Assembly (NCBI RefSeq): GCF_947500765.1
Contig: NZ_CANMTH010000008.1
Coordinates: 124,001-188,000, forward strand
Direction: 5' to 3'
Length of the DNA stretch: 64,000 nt
Source of the DNA: an uncultured Formosa sp.
GTDB lineage: Bacteria > Bacteroidota > Bacteroidia > Flavobacteriales > Flavobacteriaceae
Positions 1-9,339 of this stretch are shown piece by piece; within the stretch, counting starts at the first letter, position 1; the number at the start of each line of letters is the position of its first letter. The notes under the pieces were generated by a model. The model worked only from the letters and a program-made list of their open reading frames with translations. It had not been told where the DNA came from and did not search any database. Position numbers and translations under genes: made by a program.

Positions 1-2226
1 TCTGAAGTTTTTACAATTTCAAAACAAAATGAAACAGTATCATTAGGGAAAATATATTTAAACCCCAGTTTAGAATTGTTAAAAGAAGTTGTACTTCAAG
101 GGACTACAAGCTCGGTTATTAATAAAGTAGATCGACAAGTGTTTTCAACCGAGAACTTTCAAAATGCTTCTGGAGGAAACGGAATTGATATTCTAAAAAA
201 TATCCCATCTATAAATGTAAATGGGGAAGGGCAAATCGCATTACGCGGAAGTACTAGCTTTATGCTTTTACTTAATGGCAAACCCATTCAAAGTAGTGCC
301 ACTCAAATATTGGGTCAGCTTCCTGCAAATGCTATAGAACGTGTAGAAGTCATAACTGCACCGTCTGCAAAGTACGATCCAGAAGGGAAAGCAGGGGTTT
401 TAAATATTATCACTAAAAAAGGAGCAACTAACGGCGCTTTTACACAGATAAACTTAAAATTAGGATTTCCAAGTATAGAAGATTACGATAATGCAGAATC
501 TGCGGGACGTTACGGTGGTGACTTTACTTATAATTTAAGACAAGATAGATGGAACTTATCATTGGGTGCAAGCTACCAACGTAACGATGTTTCTGGGCGT
601 AGGGAAGGAGATGTGTCTACAATTATAAACGATACATTAACACGATTTCCTTCGGATGGAGAACGTAGTTTTGATGAGATTAATTATTCAGGACGCATAA
701 ATTTAGATTATACACCAGACGATTCTAATAGTTTTTCACTTGGCGCATATGCAGGAAAAAGATCTAAGGACCGATTAGCAACTATTTTGTATTACGATAA
801 TCATGCGATAACACCTATAGATGGAAGTGATGACAATCGTATTTATACTTTCCAGTATTTAAACGATAATTTGAGAATTCGTAAAAGTGATTTTGCTGTA
901 GCAAGTTTTGATTATGGACATGTTTTTGAAAATGAATCTAATTTATCCACTTCGTTTTTATATGAATACACCTTTTTAGGAGGTCCGACAACCAATGAGA
1001 ATTTAGGATATCCTGATACCTCAGAAATATTACAAGAAGAATATAACACGAATGACAATCCATTGCATGGGACTCGGTTTCAAATCGACTACAATTTCAA
1101 ACCTATGAAAATGGGGCAATTAGCCGTAGGGTATCAATTCAGAAATTTAGACCATAAAGGGGATTTTATTTACGAACGCAAAGATTTAGATACAGGCGAG
1201 TTTGTTTTAATTCCAGAGTTTTCTAGTGAAGTAGATTTAACAAGACAAATTAACTCTGGATATGTGCAGTTAGATAAATCTACAGACCAATTCGATTACA
1301 GTGTGGGGCTTCGTCTAGAAAGTATGAATAGAGATCTCTATTTAAAAGATAAAGTGGGTGTAGTAGATACCACATATACATACGATTTTGTGAAATTATA
1401 TCCTTCGGCCTCTATACAATATAAAGTAAACGATAATTTAATATTGAAAACGGCCTATAGCCGTAGAATAGAGCGTACAACTTCATTTAAAATGAATCCG
1501 TTTCCAGAGCGTGAACATTCAGAAACCTTAGAACAAGGAGATCCAACTCTAAAACCTGAATTTATAGATTTAGTAGAACTTGGTGTTGTTAAAGCCTTTG
1601 AAGGTGGAGCATCACTTTACGGAACGTTTTATTATCGCGATGTACAAAACTTAATAAATCGTGTAAATACTGTGTATAATGATAGTATTTTGAATAGAAT
1701 TTACTCCAATGTTGGCTCAGGTAAATCTTTAGGATTTGAATTAGGTTCAGAGTTTAATGTTACCGACAAATGGAGTAATTTTATAGGAGCTAATTTATAT
1801 AACTTTAGTATAGACGGAGCTTACAACGGAAATCCAATAGATACAAGTAGTTTTGTATATTCGTTAAATGTGAATTCTACTTACGACTTCTCTGACACGG
1901 CTTCTTTACAGTTTACATTTAATTATTTATCAGATCGTGTAACTGCTCAAGGTGAGGATTCCGAATTTTATTCGCCTAATTTGTCCTTTAAAGAGTCATT
2001 TTTAAACAATCAATTAGTTGCGACATTACAGTGGCAAAATATAGATATGGGATTATTAGACACGAACGAACAACGTATTAGTACATGGCAAGACGGTTCG
2101 TTTTATACCACAACTAATTATGTGTACGAAGTAGATATGGTGTTTTTAAACTTAACATATGCCTTCAATAAACGAAAAAATCAATCTAAATTTATTGAAA
2201 GTGAATTTGGAAAGCGTGAGTTTTAG
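1..2226 (+). CDS. TonB-dependent receptor, outer-membrane beta-barrel family (5' partial)
   Basis: The reading frame is open from base 1, so the N-terminus (signal peptide and probably a carboxypeptidase-regulatory-like domain) lies outside the window; 741 codons are visible. A plug domain occupies roughly residues 30-150 of the visible part, with the pattern 'DILKNIPSINVNGEGQIALRG', 'LLNGKP', 'ERVEVITAPSAKYDPEGKAG' and 'LNIITKKG'. A long beta-strand-rich barrel of alternating aromatic and polar residues runs to the C-terminus. This arrangement is typical of the OMP_b-brl_3 group of TonB receptors, which import large nutrients or siderophores across the outer membrane using the proton motive force. 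No SusD partner is adjacent, so the substrate cannot be named. A strong hairpin terminator follows about 160 bp downstream. Confidence 0.93.
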   Translation, partial: SEVFTISKQNETVSLGKIYLNPSLELLKEVVLQGTTSSVINKVDRQVFSTENFQNASGGNGIDILKNIPSINVNGEGQIALRGSTSFMLLLNGKPIQSSATQILGQLPANAIERVEVITAPSAKYDPEGKAGVLNIITKKGATNGAFTQINLKLGFPSIEDYDNAESAGRYGGDFTYNLRQDRWNLSLGASYQRNDVSGRREGDVSTIINDTLTRFPSDGERSFDEINYSGRINLDYTPDDSNSFSLGAYAGKRSKDRLATILYYDNHAITPIDGSDDNRIYTFQYLNDNLRIRKSDFAVASFDYGHVFENESNLSTSFLYEYTFLGGPTTNENLGYPDTSEILQEEYNTNDNPLHGTRFQIDYNFKPMKMGQLAVGYQFRNLDHKGDFIYERKDLDTGEFVLIPEFSSEVDLTRQINSGYVQLDKSTDQFDYSVGLRLESMNRDLYLKDKVGVVDTTYTYDFVKLYPSASIQYKVNDNLILKTAYSRRIERTTSFKMNPFPEREHSETLEQGDPTLKPEFIDLVELGVVKAFEGGASLYGTFYYRDVQNLINRVNTVYNDSILNRIYSNVGSGKSLGFELGSEFNVTDKWSNFIGANLYNFSIDGAYNGNPIDTSSFVYSLNVNSTYDFSDTASLQFTFNYLSDRVTAQGEDSEFYSPNLSFKESFLNNQLVATLQWQNIDMGLLDTNEQRISTWQDGSFYTTTNYVYEVDMVFLNLTYAFNKRKNQSKFIESEFGKREF

Positions 2227-2383
2227 ATCGTATAAACAGCATACTTGGTCATATTATTAAATTGTCATTTTATATTTAATTTAGAATTATATGTAGCAGA
2301 TAACTAGTGGATAATAATGGTAATCTGAATCAGGTTTTGTTAACGATTATCAATGTACTAGAGATAGTAAATAATTATATTTT

Positions 2384-2421
2384 AACAGCCTTACAAAATA
2401 CTTTTGTAAGGTTGTTTTTTT
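2384..2421 (+). terminator. Intrinsic terminator after the TonB receptor
   Basis: A 15-bp stem with one G-U pair and a 3-nt loop is followed by seven T residues. It ends 3 bases before the stop of the convergent lipoprotein gene, so it may also serve that gene. Confidence 0.8.
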
Positions 2422-2423
2422 AT

Positions 2424-2972
2424 TTAAACCCCAAGAATTTTGGCATCTACATAAAAAATGGTTTTAATATCTATGTCGTAATCTTCAGTTAAAACTTCAT
2501 CAGTTCCAGTTTCAATTTTCAGATAAAAGGAATCTTCAAAAATATAATCTTTTAAGTCTTCATCTGAAGTTTCTAAATACATCACATTCGTGTTATTTTC
2601 TATGGGGGTCGAATTCCAAGCTAATTTAGTATCTTCTAAACCATCGGCAGCAATATAAATTTCTATAGTTTCTAAGAAACTAAAATCTTCATCATTCGGA
2701 TTTATTAAAGTGAGTTTAAATTCGGTTAACTTAATATCTTCAATTAAATCTTTAGAGGTATCATTAACCTCAAAAGTAGATTCAGAATTGGTTGAAATTT
2801 CTGGTGTACTTATTGTAAAAGGTAAATCTATAGGTGTTGTTGCAGGAATGGTAACAGACTCTTTATAGGAGATTTCAAATTTTGTAAAATCATCTAAAGT
2901 ACTACAGGAAGTAATTATAAGTATAAAAGAAAGTGTAGTAAGCGATTTTATTTTTAAGTATAATGTTTTCAT
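2424..2972 (-). CDS. Hypothetical lipoprotein
   Basis: 182 residues. The N-terminus is a lipoprotein signal peptide with a hydrophobic core and lipobox 'IITSC' (Cys about residue 23), followed by Ser, so export to the outer membrane is likely. The mature part is acidic, Thr/Ser/Asp/Glu-rich, and predicted by eye to be mostly beta strand; phrases such as 'FKLTLINPNDEDFSFLETI' resemble the small immunoglobulin-like lipoproteins common in flavobacteria. No catalytic motif is visible and I do not recognise a family. It is monocistronic, convergent with the TonB receptor and divergent from the DJ-1 family gene. Confidence 0.75.
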   Translation of the reverse strand: MKTLYLKIKSLTTLSFILIITSCSTLDDFTKFEISYKESVTIPATTPIDLPFTISTPEISTNSESTFEVNDTSKDLIEDIKLTEFKLTLINPNDEDFSFLETIEIYIAADGLEDTKLAWNSTPIENNTNVMYLETSDEDLKDYIFEDSFYLKIETGTDEVLTEDYDIDIKTIFYVDAKILGV

Positions 2973-3179
2973 GATTTTTAAGTTTTAAAACGGTTAAAGA
3001 TAGGGACTATTTAAAGTATAAATAAAATACATGTTTTATTGCTGTTTTTTACTCGAAAAACTTATCGATATTATAAATATTATCAGTTTTTTAACATCAT
3101 GATTTCTAATGTAATACTATTTCATTGTAAATTTAAGAGAGAAATATAAAATGAATATTTGACTCTAAATTTTAAAGCA

Positions 3180-3755
3180 ATGAAAAAAATACTTTTCCTT
3201 ACAGGCGATTTTACTGAAGATTACGAAACTATGGTGCCTTTCCAAATGTTAGAAATGGTGGGGTACGAAGTACATGCGGTTTGTCCAGAAAAAAAGAAAG
3301 GTGATGTTATTAAGACGGCCATACATGATTTTGAAGGCGACCAAACGTATACAGAGAAACCTGGACACAATTTTGTATTGAACTATACTTTTAACGATGT
3401 AAATGTTACAGATTACGATGGCTTGGTTATTGCAGGAGGTCGTGCTCCAGAATATTTAAGATTAAATAAAAAACTTTTAGAAATGGTTCAGTATTTTTTT
3501 ACTGAAAATAAACCAGTAGCTGCAATTTGTCATGGTATACAAATTCTTACTGCTGCAAATGTGGTGAAGGGTAGAAAATTAACAGCTTATCCTGCAGTAG
3601 CTCCTGAAGTTACGCTTGCTGGTGGTGAGTTTCAGGATATAGCAGCAGATAAAGCCTATGTAGATGGTAATTTAGTAACATCGCCTGCTTGGCTAGGACA
3701 TCCAGCATTTATAAAAGGATTTTTAGATATTATGGGGGCAAAAATTACTTTATAA
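3180..3755 (+). CDS. DJ-1/PfpI family protein (class I glutamine amidotransferase-like)
   Basis: 191 residues from the ATG at 3180; a longer frame from a TTG at 3159 exists, but the ATG gives the normal family N-terminus '[11 protein letters not shown]'. The nucleophile elbow '[10 protein letters not shown]' carries the conserved Cys (residue 117) followed by His, and '[13 protein letters not shown]' is the usual preceding loop. Full-length DJ-1/PfpI domain of the usual size. Family members act as glyoxalase III, deglycase-like or chaperone enzymes in the cytoplasm; a role in detoxifying reactive carbonyls is plausible, and a methylglyoxal synthase is encoded elsewhere in this window, but the specific reaction is not determined. 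A bidirectional hairpin separates it from the convergent VanY gene. Confidence 0.9.
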   Translation: MKKILFLTGDFTEDYETMVPFQMLEMVGYEVHAVCPEKKKGDVIKTAIHDFEGDQTYTEKPGHNFVLNYTFNDVNVTDYDGLVIAGGRAPEYLRLNKKLLEMVQYFFTENKPVAAICHGIQILTAANVVKGRKLTAYPAVAPEVTLAGGEFQDIAADKAYVDGNLVTSPAWLGHPAFIKGFLDIMGAKITL

Positions 3756-3773
3756 TACTCTTTAAACTTAATA

Positions 3774-3817
3774 AAAATTCCAAGTATACTTTTGTTGAAT
3801 ATACTTGGGATTTTTTT
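3774..3817. terminator. Bidirectional terminator
   Basis: A 15-bp stem (one G-U pair) with A-rich and T-rich flanks lies exactly between the convergent DJ-1/PfpI and VanY genes. The T7 run serves the plus strand; the A4 run on the other side can serve the minus strand. Confidence 0.8.
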
Positions 3818-4532
3818 ATTGTGTTTTAGCGATTTTAGAAATTCCATTTACATAATTTGAAACCATGTGGAGTTCTGAAGCTAATTCAGAGCCTTCGAAA
3901 CCAGAAATATCTGCATCTGTAATATTGGTGTTATAAAACTCTAAATATTGGCAGGATAAAGGCATATAAGACCAATGCCATTTTTCTTCATTGTATCCTG
4001 TTCTTCCGTTATTTTTAGAGGTATAAACTTGGTAAAACCCATAGTCATGTGCATGGGCTATTAACCAGTTGTATTCTTTTAAACCTTGTCCGCTTTCAAA
4101 ATAAGAGTTTGATAGATTATTTATATCTAAATCGGTTCCCCAATGGTGTCTAGAAGTGCTAGGCATAGAACTGTAAAGTAATATTTTTTTAGCATTTTCA
4201 ATAGGAGAGAGGTTGCTGTTTGTTTTCCATTTACGATCCCAAATAGATTTCTGGTAGAAAAAATTTCTTGTTCCAGAAATAACTTTAAATTGAACACCGT
4301 CTTTTTTTGCTGCTGTATTCATCTTTACAAAAGCATCATACACTTCTTTTTGAAGATAAATGGTTTTGTTAGATAATTCTGGAGCCACTTTTATAAAACA
4401 CGAATCTGTTTCAAAATCGAATTTACCAAGTACAAAATCTTTTGTAATAAATTTGTAACATTCTTGTGCTTGAGTTTGTACTGAAAATAAAATAATGTAA
4501 AAAAAAGAAAAGGCAATACATGAAACTTTCAT
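3816..4532 (-). CDS. D-alanyl-D-alanine carboxypeptidase, VanY-like (M15B)
   Basis: 238 residues with a Sec signal peptide ending around 'VQTQAQ', so the enzyme is periplasmic. The zinc site of M15 peptidases is visible: 'SRHHWGTDLDIN' (the SxHxxGxAxD-type motif with His and Asp ligands) and 'EEKWHWSY' (catalytic Glu and third His ligand). M15B enzymes remove the terminal D-Ala from peptidoglycan stem peptides. In this context a cell-wall remodelling role is more likely than antibiotic resistance, since no van cluster genes are present. Starts at ATG; no good promoter recognised. Confidence 0.9.
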   Translation of the reverse strand: MKVSCIAFSFFYIILFSVQTQAQECYKFITKDFVLGKFDFETDSCFIKVAPELSNKTIYLQKEVYDAFVKMNTAAKKDGVQFKVISGTRNFFYQKSIWDRKWKTNSNLSPIENAKKILLYSSMPSTSRHHWGTDLDINNLSNSYFESGQGLKEYNWLIAHAHDYGFYQVYTSKNNGRTGYNEEKWHWSYMPLSCQYLEFYNTNITDADISGFEGSELASELHMVSNYVNGISKIAKTQ

Positions 4533-4608
4533 AAAAAGGATTTAAAATACTGATAATTTAGATACAATGATAACGTAATTTATAACCATTTCTTATCCTA
4601 AAATAGAT

Positions 4609-4905
4609 TTATTGATTCTCGTAAAATTGTAATTTATTTTTTGTTTGCGATAGTTGATTTTGCAAATAATCTACTCTTTTTAGTAAATTAAACACCACAT
4701 CTATACCTTCTAAGTTTACGTGTAATTCGTTGTGCATACGAATCATTTTTTCTAGATCGGTTAATGTATCTTTATGTAAACATTTATTATTTTCTATTGT
4801 AATAATATCTACTAAACCAATGCCTTGTAATTCTTCTATAAATACAGGTTCAATGTTGTATTGTATACAAATAGTTTTTACTAATATATAATGATTATCA
4901 GCCAT
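4609..4905 (-). CDS. cbpM: Chaperone modulator CbpM
   Basis: 98 residues. It has the MerR-like winged-helix N-terminal half (residues 1-60, with 'FIEELQGIGLVDI') and a C-terminal helical segment ('LLKRVDYLQNQLSQTKNKL') typical of CbpM/DafA-type modulators. CbpM binds the J-domain of CbpA and blocks its co-chaperone activity. It starts one base after the stop of cbpA, so the two are translationally coupled, which strongly supports the assignment. Confidence 0.88.
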   Translation of the reverse strand: MADNHYILVKTICIQYNIEPVFIEELQGIGLVDIITIENNKCLHKDTLTDLEKMIRMHNELHVNLEGIDVVFNLLKRVDYLQNQLSQTKNKLQFYENQ

Positions 4906-4906
4906 G

Positions 4907-5812
4907 TTATCTTAGTTTTTTTAATTCTGAAAACAACTCTTTTTCTTTATCGGTAAGGTTTTTAGGTGTATTAATATGATAGGTTATTATAAAATCACCA
5001 AATTGACCATCTTTTTTATAAATAGGAAATCCTTTTCCTTTTAATTTAACTTTAGTTTCATTTTGTGTTTCTGGAGCGACTTTTAATTTTACTTTTCCAG
5101 AAAAAGTATCTACCATAATTTCACCACCTAAAAGCGATGTGTATAAGTCTAAATCTACATCTAAATGAAGGTTGTTACCGTAACGTTTAAATTTTGTATT
5201 ATTTACAATATTAAATGTAATGTATAAATCACCATTTGGTCCGCCGTTTACTCCAAGGCCTCCTTTGCCTGGTATTTTTATAACCTGTTCGTTTTCTATA
5301 CCAGCAGGAATTGTTAATCTAATTTTCTTTCCGTTTACAGTTAGAATTTGAGATTCTTTAGTGTAAACATCTGTAAGATTTAATTGGAGTTCTGCATTAA
5401 AATCTTGACCTTTAAATTGTACTTGGTTTCTGCCTTGTCTAGAACCAGAAGCACGTTGACTACCACCAAACATAGATTCAAAGAAATCTGAATAATCTTC
5501 GTTAGAATTTTGTTGGCTAGAATAACTTTGATAGCCTTGTTGTTGTCTAGAATTTTGTTGTTTCTGTGCGCGTTCAATATCGTCTGCATGTTGCCAATCT
5601 TTACCATGTTTGTCGTATTTTTTACGATTTTCTGGGTGTGACAATACTTCGTTCGCTTCGTTAATATTTTTGAAGTTCTTTTCAGCCTCTTTATCGTTCG
5701 GATTTAAATCAGGATGATATTTTCTTGCTAATTTTCGGTATGCTTTTTTTATATCACTTTCTGAAGCATTTTTGTCAATTCCTAAAATTTTATAATAATC
5801 AATAAAATTCAT
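4907..5812 (-). CDS. cbpA: DnaJ-class co-chaperone CbpA
   Basis: 301 residues. N-terminal J-domain (residues 5-70) with the HPD tripeptide at residues 33-35, a Gln/Ser/Gly-rich linker (about 75-125), then two C-terminal substrate-binding beta domains ('[19 protein letters not shown]', 'GDLYITFNI', 'LKLKGKGFP'). There is no cysteine-rich zinc-finger domain, which separates it from DnaJ and fits CbpA. It stimulates the DnaK ATPase and delivers unfolded substrates. It forms a two-gene operon with cbpM. Confidence 0.92.
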   Translation of the reverse strand: MNFIDYYKILGIDKNASESDIKKAYRKLARKYHPDLNPNDKEAEKNFKNINEANEVLSHPENRKKYDKHGKDWQHADDIERAQKQQNSRQQQGYQSYSSQQNSNEDYSDFFESMFGGSQRASGSRQGRNQVQFKGQDFNAELQLNLTDVYTKESQILTVNGKKIRLTIPAGIENEQVIKIPGKGGLGVNGGPNGDLYITFNIVNNTKFKRYGNNLHLDVDLDLYTSLLGGEIMVDTFSGKVKLKVAPETQNETKVKLKGKGFPIYKKDGQFGDFIITYHINTPKNLTDKEKELFSELKKLR

Positions 5813-5893
5813 AATTAAGACGTATTATAAGTGGTTAAAAAGGTCGTGTTTAACTACTATAAATATCCGAAATTAATAAGGATTAACAAAGGA

Positions 5894-6928
5894 TTATTTG
5901 GTATCAAATTTTAATTGTTCAAAAAAGAATGGTAAGGTTTTAGAGGCAATACGTTCAGCTATTTTATTGGTGTGGTCGCCTTCATAACTCTCGAACGTAT
6001 GGTTTACATCATAATTTAATAAGGTGTTGTGTAGCTTTTTAGAGGCTTCATAGATTTCGACATCTTCTGTTCCTGCATCTATAGCAATGACTTTTAGTGT
6101 TTTTAGATTTGGAATGTACTTATCTATCATATTTAAAATCTGATTGTTTTTAAACTTTTCAAGAACCTCAGGTATAGCTTTTCCATCTTTATACGCTAAA
6201 TCTATATACAGTGGAAATTTTTTAGGATTTGAAGCCCAAGCCGCAGAAAAAGCCATGTTAATTCCTTCTATAAAAGACAACTCTGCAACATCGTATTTTG
6301 AATGTACAGCTTCCATGTTTTTTATGTTTTCGGCATCAGGTATGTAACTTTCTTCCAAACAACATGCACTTAATACATATATTGAGGAGTAAATTTTTGG
6401 ATGTTTCATCGCTAATCTCAAGGTGCCATAACCCCCCATAGAATACCCTGCCAAACCACGGCTGTTTGCGTTATCAAGTGTTCTAAATTTTTGATCTACA
6501 AACGAGACTAATTCTTTGGTAATAAAGGTTTCCCAATCTCCCATAGTTTCCGAGTTCCCATAAAAGCTCCCTTTATAAGTGGTGTAGGCATTGGGCATAA
6601 CAACTATTATTTCTTTAGAACTGTTATTAAGCATGGTTTTGTTAAGAATATCGTACATATTTATCCAATGGTGTTCCCAACCAAACCATTTACTATCGTT
6701 ATCTGTAAAGCCATGTAAAAGATATAATACGGGATATTTTTTGTCGAGTTTAGTTTGATACGATGGTGGTAAGTATACAGTAATATCTCTGGTAGACGGA
6801 TCGTTTATTAAATTATTTTTAAGTGCTTCGCTTGGGACTTTTAAACGCATTCTAAAGCCTTGTGCTTGAATTGTAAGCAGACTAGAAAAAGTGAAAATTA
6901 AAGTGAAAATAATTGATTTTAATTTCAT
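5894..6928 (-). CDS. Secreted esterase, alpha/beta hydrolase of the esterase D family
   Basis: 344 residues with a signal peptide (cleavage near 'LTIQAQG'). The fold is the putative esterase (PF00756) type: 'DITVYLPPSYQT', 'KKYPVLYLLHGFTDN' (oxyanion region), the nucleophile elbow 'GLAGYSMGGYGTLRLA', and a late acid/His pair in 'IDAGTEDVEI' and 'YEGDHTNKI'. Relatives include feruloyl and acetyl esterases and S-formylglutathione hydrolase; the exported location favours a polysaccharide or siderophore ester, but the substrate cannot be told. It lies 17 bp after the MtfA-like gene and may be co-transcribed with it. Confidence 0.88.
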   Translation of the reverse strand: MKLKSIIFTLIFTFSSLLTIQAQGFRMRLKVPSEALKNNLINDPSTRDITVYLPPSYQTKLDKKYPVLYLLHGFTDNDSKWFGWEHHWINMYDILNKTMLNNSSKEIIVVMPNAYTTYKGSFYGNSETMGDWETFITKELVSFVDQKFRTLDNANSRGLAGYSMGGYGTLRLAMKHPKIYSSIYVLSACCLEESYIPDAENIKNMEAVHSKYDVAELSFIEGINMAFSAAWASNPKKFPLYIDLAYKDGKAIPEVLEKFKNNQILNMIDKYIPNLKTLKVIAIDAGTEDVEIYEASKKLHNTLLNYDVNHTFESYEGDHTNKIAERIASKTLPFFFEQLKFDTK

Positions 6929-6945
6929 TTTTTATGATTTAAAAA

Positions 6946-7746
6946 TTAGTTCACCTCTGTTTGAAAACACTGCTGAAGCATATTAAATAATGCTGGATGT
7001 TGTTTTTTCATAAGGCTTGGAGTTTCAAAAAAATATTCTGATGCTACAGCAAAAAACTCAGCCTGATTTGTGCCACCATAATGTCTAATATCCGATTTGT
7101 TATTATTTATAGCTTCCATTTCTTTGTGAATTAATTTTAACCAGGGAATGGTATAAGAGTTTTTCATAATAAATTCTGGAACACCATCTGTATCTCCGTC
7201 CATTTTATCTATTAAATGTATAAATTCATGAATAGCTGTATTGCTTTTATCCTTAGTATTTGCAAAACCATGATACAATGCTTTTTTAGAAAGAATCATT
7301 TGTTTCTCTAAACGTCCCGTACCAATCATTCCTGCTATAATTCGGTTTTCTTTTTTATTTCCGAATTCATAATCCGAATTAAAATTATCTGGATATAAAA
7401 GCACACCACTCAAATTACTATAGTGCCATTCTGGGAATCCAAATACAGGAATTACGGCACTAGCAGCAATTAATATTTTATCTAAATCTTGTAGTTCTAA
7501 TTGTACACCTTCAATGTGAACTTCGCTTAAAAAAAGCATCATTCTATTCTGAAATTTTTTTTGTAATTCTGGGGGTAACGATTCGTAAAAATCAACATGT
7601 TTTAATAATACATTGTGCCAGTTTTTAGGAAATGGATCTGTTTTTTTTGCTTTTAATTTACTTAAAGCAAATACAGCGAATACTAAAATAATAAGGAAGG
7701 CTAAACCTATAAAAAACATAAATTTTATTTTTTTAATAATTGACAA
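6946..7746 (-). CDS. MtfA-like zinc peptidase (M90 family), membrane-anchored
   Basis: 266 residues. An N-terminal transmembrane segment (about residues 9-29) precedes a domain with the HExxH motif in 'NTAIHEFIHLIDKMDG', followed by 'NQAEFFAVASEYFFE', which supplies the downstream Glu ligand; both are diagnostic of the MtfA/M90 (DUF980) peptidases. E. coli MtfA influences glucose PTS regulation through Mlc, but Bacteroidota lack that system, so the target here is unknown. First gene of a probable two-gene unit with the esterase. Confidence 0.85.
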   Translation of the reverse strand: MSIIKKIKFMFFIGLAFLIILVFAVFALSKLKAKKTDPFPKNWHNVLLKHVDFYESLPPELQKKFQNRMMLFLSEVHIEGVQLELQDLDKILIAASAVIPVFGFPEWHYSNLSGVLLYPDNFNSDYEFGNKKENRIIAGMIGTGRLEKQMILSKKALYHGFANTKDKSNTAIHEFIHLIDKMDGDTDGVPEFIMKNSYTIPWLKLIHKEMEAINNNKSDIRHYGGTNQAEFFAVASEYFFETPSLMKKQHPALFNMLQQCFQTEVN

Positions 7747-8432
7747 GTTAAGCTAAAAAAACACAGTGATGTATTAGAAATTACCATAAATAAAAATGAA
7801 TTTTCGAATCGAAATTCAAAAACTCATTTTATAATTGGTTTAATTATTTTTTTATTAGATTTATTTTTTTGAGCTATAAATTAGTAATACTAATTTGAGC
7901 TGTTTTTTAGTTTCTTTGTGTTAAAAAGCTGAATACTATTTTTTTAATTTTGTTAATATTGCTTTTGATTTATTCTGACGTATAAAAAAAACAAAGAGTA
8001 GAATTAAATTTGTTATAGCTAGAGTAAAGAAAATGAGACGTAATTGATTGTTTTGAGAGAAATCTAGAACTAATGAATTTAAAAATAATTTTATTGAAGG
8101 AAATATTAATTCTATTATATATAACAATACATAAACTGAACCTATAATTCTTAAACAAAAAATTATGTTTATTCCAATATTTAATTTGAAAACGTCGATG
8201 TATAATAGCCTATTTAGATTTTTATTAAAATCTATTAATTAGGTGTATGTAGGGAAGATTGTAATCTTAATTAATTGATTACTAGTAATGAAATTAAGTG
8301 TTTTTTATAATAAAAGGTGTTTTATTCTGAAAAAAATAATACAAGTGTAGTTCTAATTACCGATTTAAGGTTTTGTTAACTATTTAAAGAATATTGAATA
8401 TGTAATTTTACTTCAAACTAAAAAGAAAAATA
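7747..8432. other. 686-bp gap with one ATG-less reading frame
   Basis: Very AT-rich spacer between the divergent mtfA-like and DUF2911 genes. Its only notable content is the open frame described at 7936-8238. No promoter consensus, terminator or RNA was recognised. Confidence 0.6.
7936..8238 (-). pseudogene. Possible remnant of a small membrane protein (no ATG start)
   Basis: An uninterrupted frame of 100 codons runs from just after a TAA (8239-8241) to a stop at 7936. It encodes two or three hydrophobic segments ('INIIFCLRIIGSVYVLLYII', 'LIFFTLAITNLILLFVFFI') separated by an amphipathic stretch and ending in a basic tail ('KSKAILTKLKK'), a plausible membrane topology. There is no in-frame ATG; a TTG at 8127 would give 63 residues. 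The length and composition suggest either a decayed gene or one using an unusual start. I do not recognise the family. Confidence 0.3.
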
Positions 8433-9278
8433 ATGAAACAAATTATGTTAGGTTTAATGGCTTTAATAGCAACGTTTAGCCTTCAAGCACAAGTGAGCAC
8501 ACCGCAACCAAGTCCGTTAAGTAAAATTGAACAAACCGTTGGATTAACCAATGTAGTAATAGAATATTCTAGACCAAGTTTACGTGGTCGTGAGCTCTAT
8601 GGTAGCCTTTTACCTTACGGTGAATTATGGAGAACAGGAGCAAATGAAAACACAAAAATTACATTTTCTGATGATGTAATTATAGATGGTAAACCATTAA
8701 AAGCAGGTACCTATGCAGTGTATACTAAACCAGATAAAGTAGCTTGGGACGTTATTTTTTACACAGATACAGATAACTGGGGATTACCAAAAACGTGGGA
8801 TGAAAGTAAAGTAGCTTTAGAAACTAAAACAGAAGTATACCCAAATCCGGTTTCGCTTGAAACATTTACAATCTATTTTTCTGATTTAACAAACAATTCT
8901 GCCATACTACGTTTTTCATGGGGAGAAAGATATGCATCTTTTAAAATTAATGTCCCAACAGACGAGATTGTTACTAAAGACATTGAGCGTGCTATGAATG
9001 GTACCACTGCAAGTGATTATTATGCTTCTGCAGTGTATTATTTTGAATCGGGAAAAGATATTAATCAGGCAAAAATATGGATTGACAAATGTATTAGTAT
9101 GACCGAAAATCCAGCTTTTTATCAATTACGTAAACAATCTTTAATCTATGCTAAAGCAGGCGATAAAAAAGGAGCTATTGTGGCTGCAAAAAAATCGTTG
9201 GAAGCAGCTAAGGTAGCTGGAAATACAGATTACATAAAAATGAATACAGCTTCGTTAAAAGAATGGGGAGCTTTATAA
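8433..9278 (+). CDS. DUF2911 domain-containing exported protein
   Basis: 281 residues with a Sec signal peptide (cleavage after 'FSLQAQ'). The DUF2911 domain covers about residues 25-185, with the characteristic 'VVIEYSRPSLRGRELYG', 'LPYGELWRTGANENTKITF' and 'LKAGTYAVYTKP'. The C-terminal 80 residues look like helical TPR-type repeats ('YYASAVYYFESGKDINQAKIWI' region). The function of the family is unknown; it is widespread in Bacteroidota and probably periplasmic. Monocistronic, ended by the hairpin at 9302. Confidence 0.88.
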   Translation: MKQIMLGLMALIATFSLQAQVSTPQPSPLSKIEQTVGLTNVVIEYSRPSLRGRELYGSLLPYGELWRTGANENTKITFSDDVIIDGKPLKAGTYAVYTKPDKVAWDVIFYTDTDNWGLPKTWDESKVALETKTEVYPNPVSLETFTIYFSDLTNNSAILRFSWGERYASFKINVPTDEIVTKDIERAMNGTTASDYYASAVYYFESGKDINQAKIWIDKCISMTENPAFYQLRKQSLIYAKAGDKKGAIVAAKKSLEAAKVAGNTDYIKMNTASLKEWGAL

Positions 9279-9301
9279 TAGTTAACTAGTTAATAGATTA
9301 T

Positions 9302-9335
9302 AAAAAAAATGCCATCAATTTTGATGGCGTTTTTT
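9302..9335. terminator. Intrinsic terminator between convergent genes
   Basis: A GCCATCAA/TTGATGGC stem flanked by A8 and T6 lies just before the stop of the convergent oxidoreductase gene at 9340, so it can act in both directions. Confidence 0.8.
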
Positions 9336-9339
9336 ATAC

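Noticed and set aside
2307..2492. 61-codon plus-strand frame after the TonB receptor
   Set aside because: It runs through a strong terminator and into the convergent lipoprotein gene.
3816..4532. VanY-like gene as a vancomycin resistance gene
   Set aside because: No vanA/H/X/R/S genes nearby; the protein is an ordinary periplasmic M15B peptidase of a Gram-negative.
7970..8158. 62-codon frame overlapping the ATG-less membrane frame
   Set aside because: Less hydrophobic pattern and shorter than the overlapping 100-codon frame, and it also starts with TTG.
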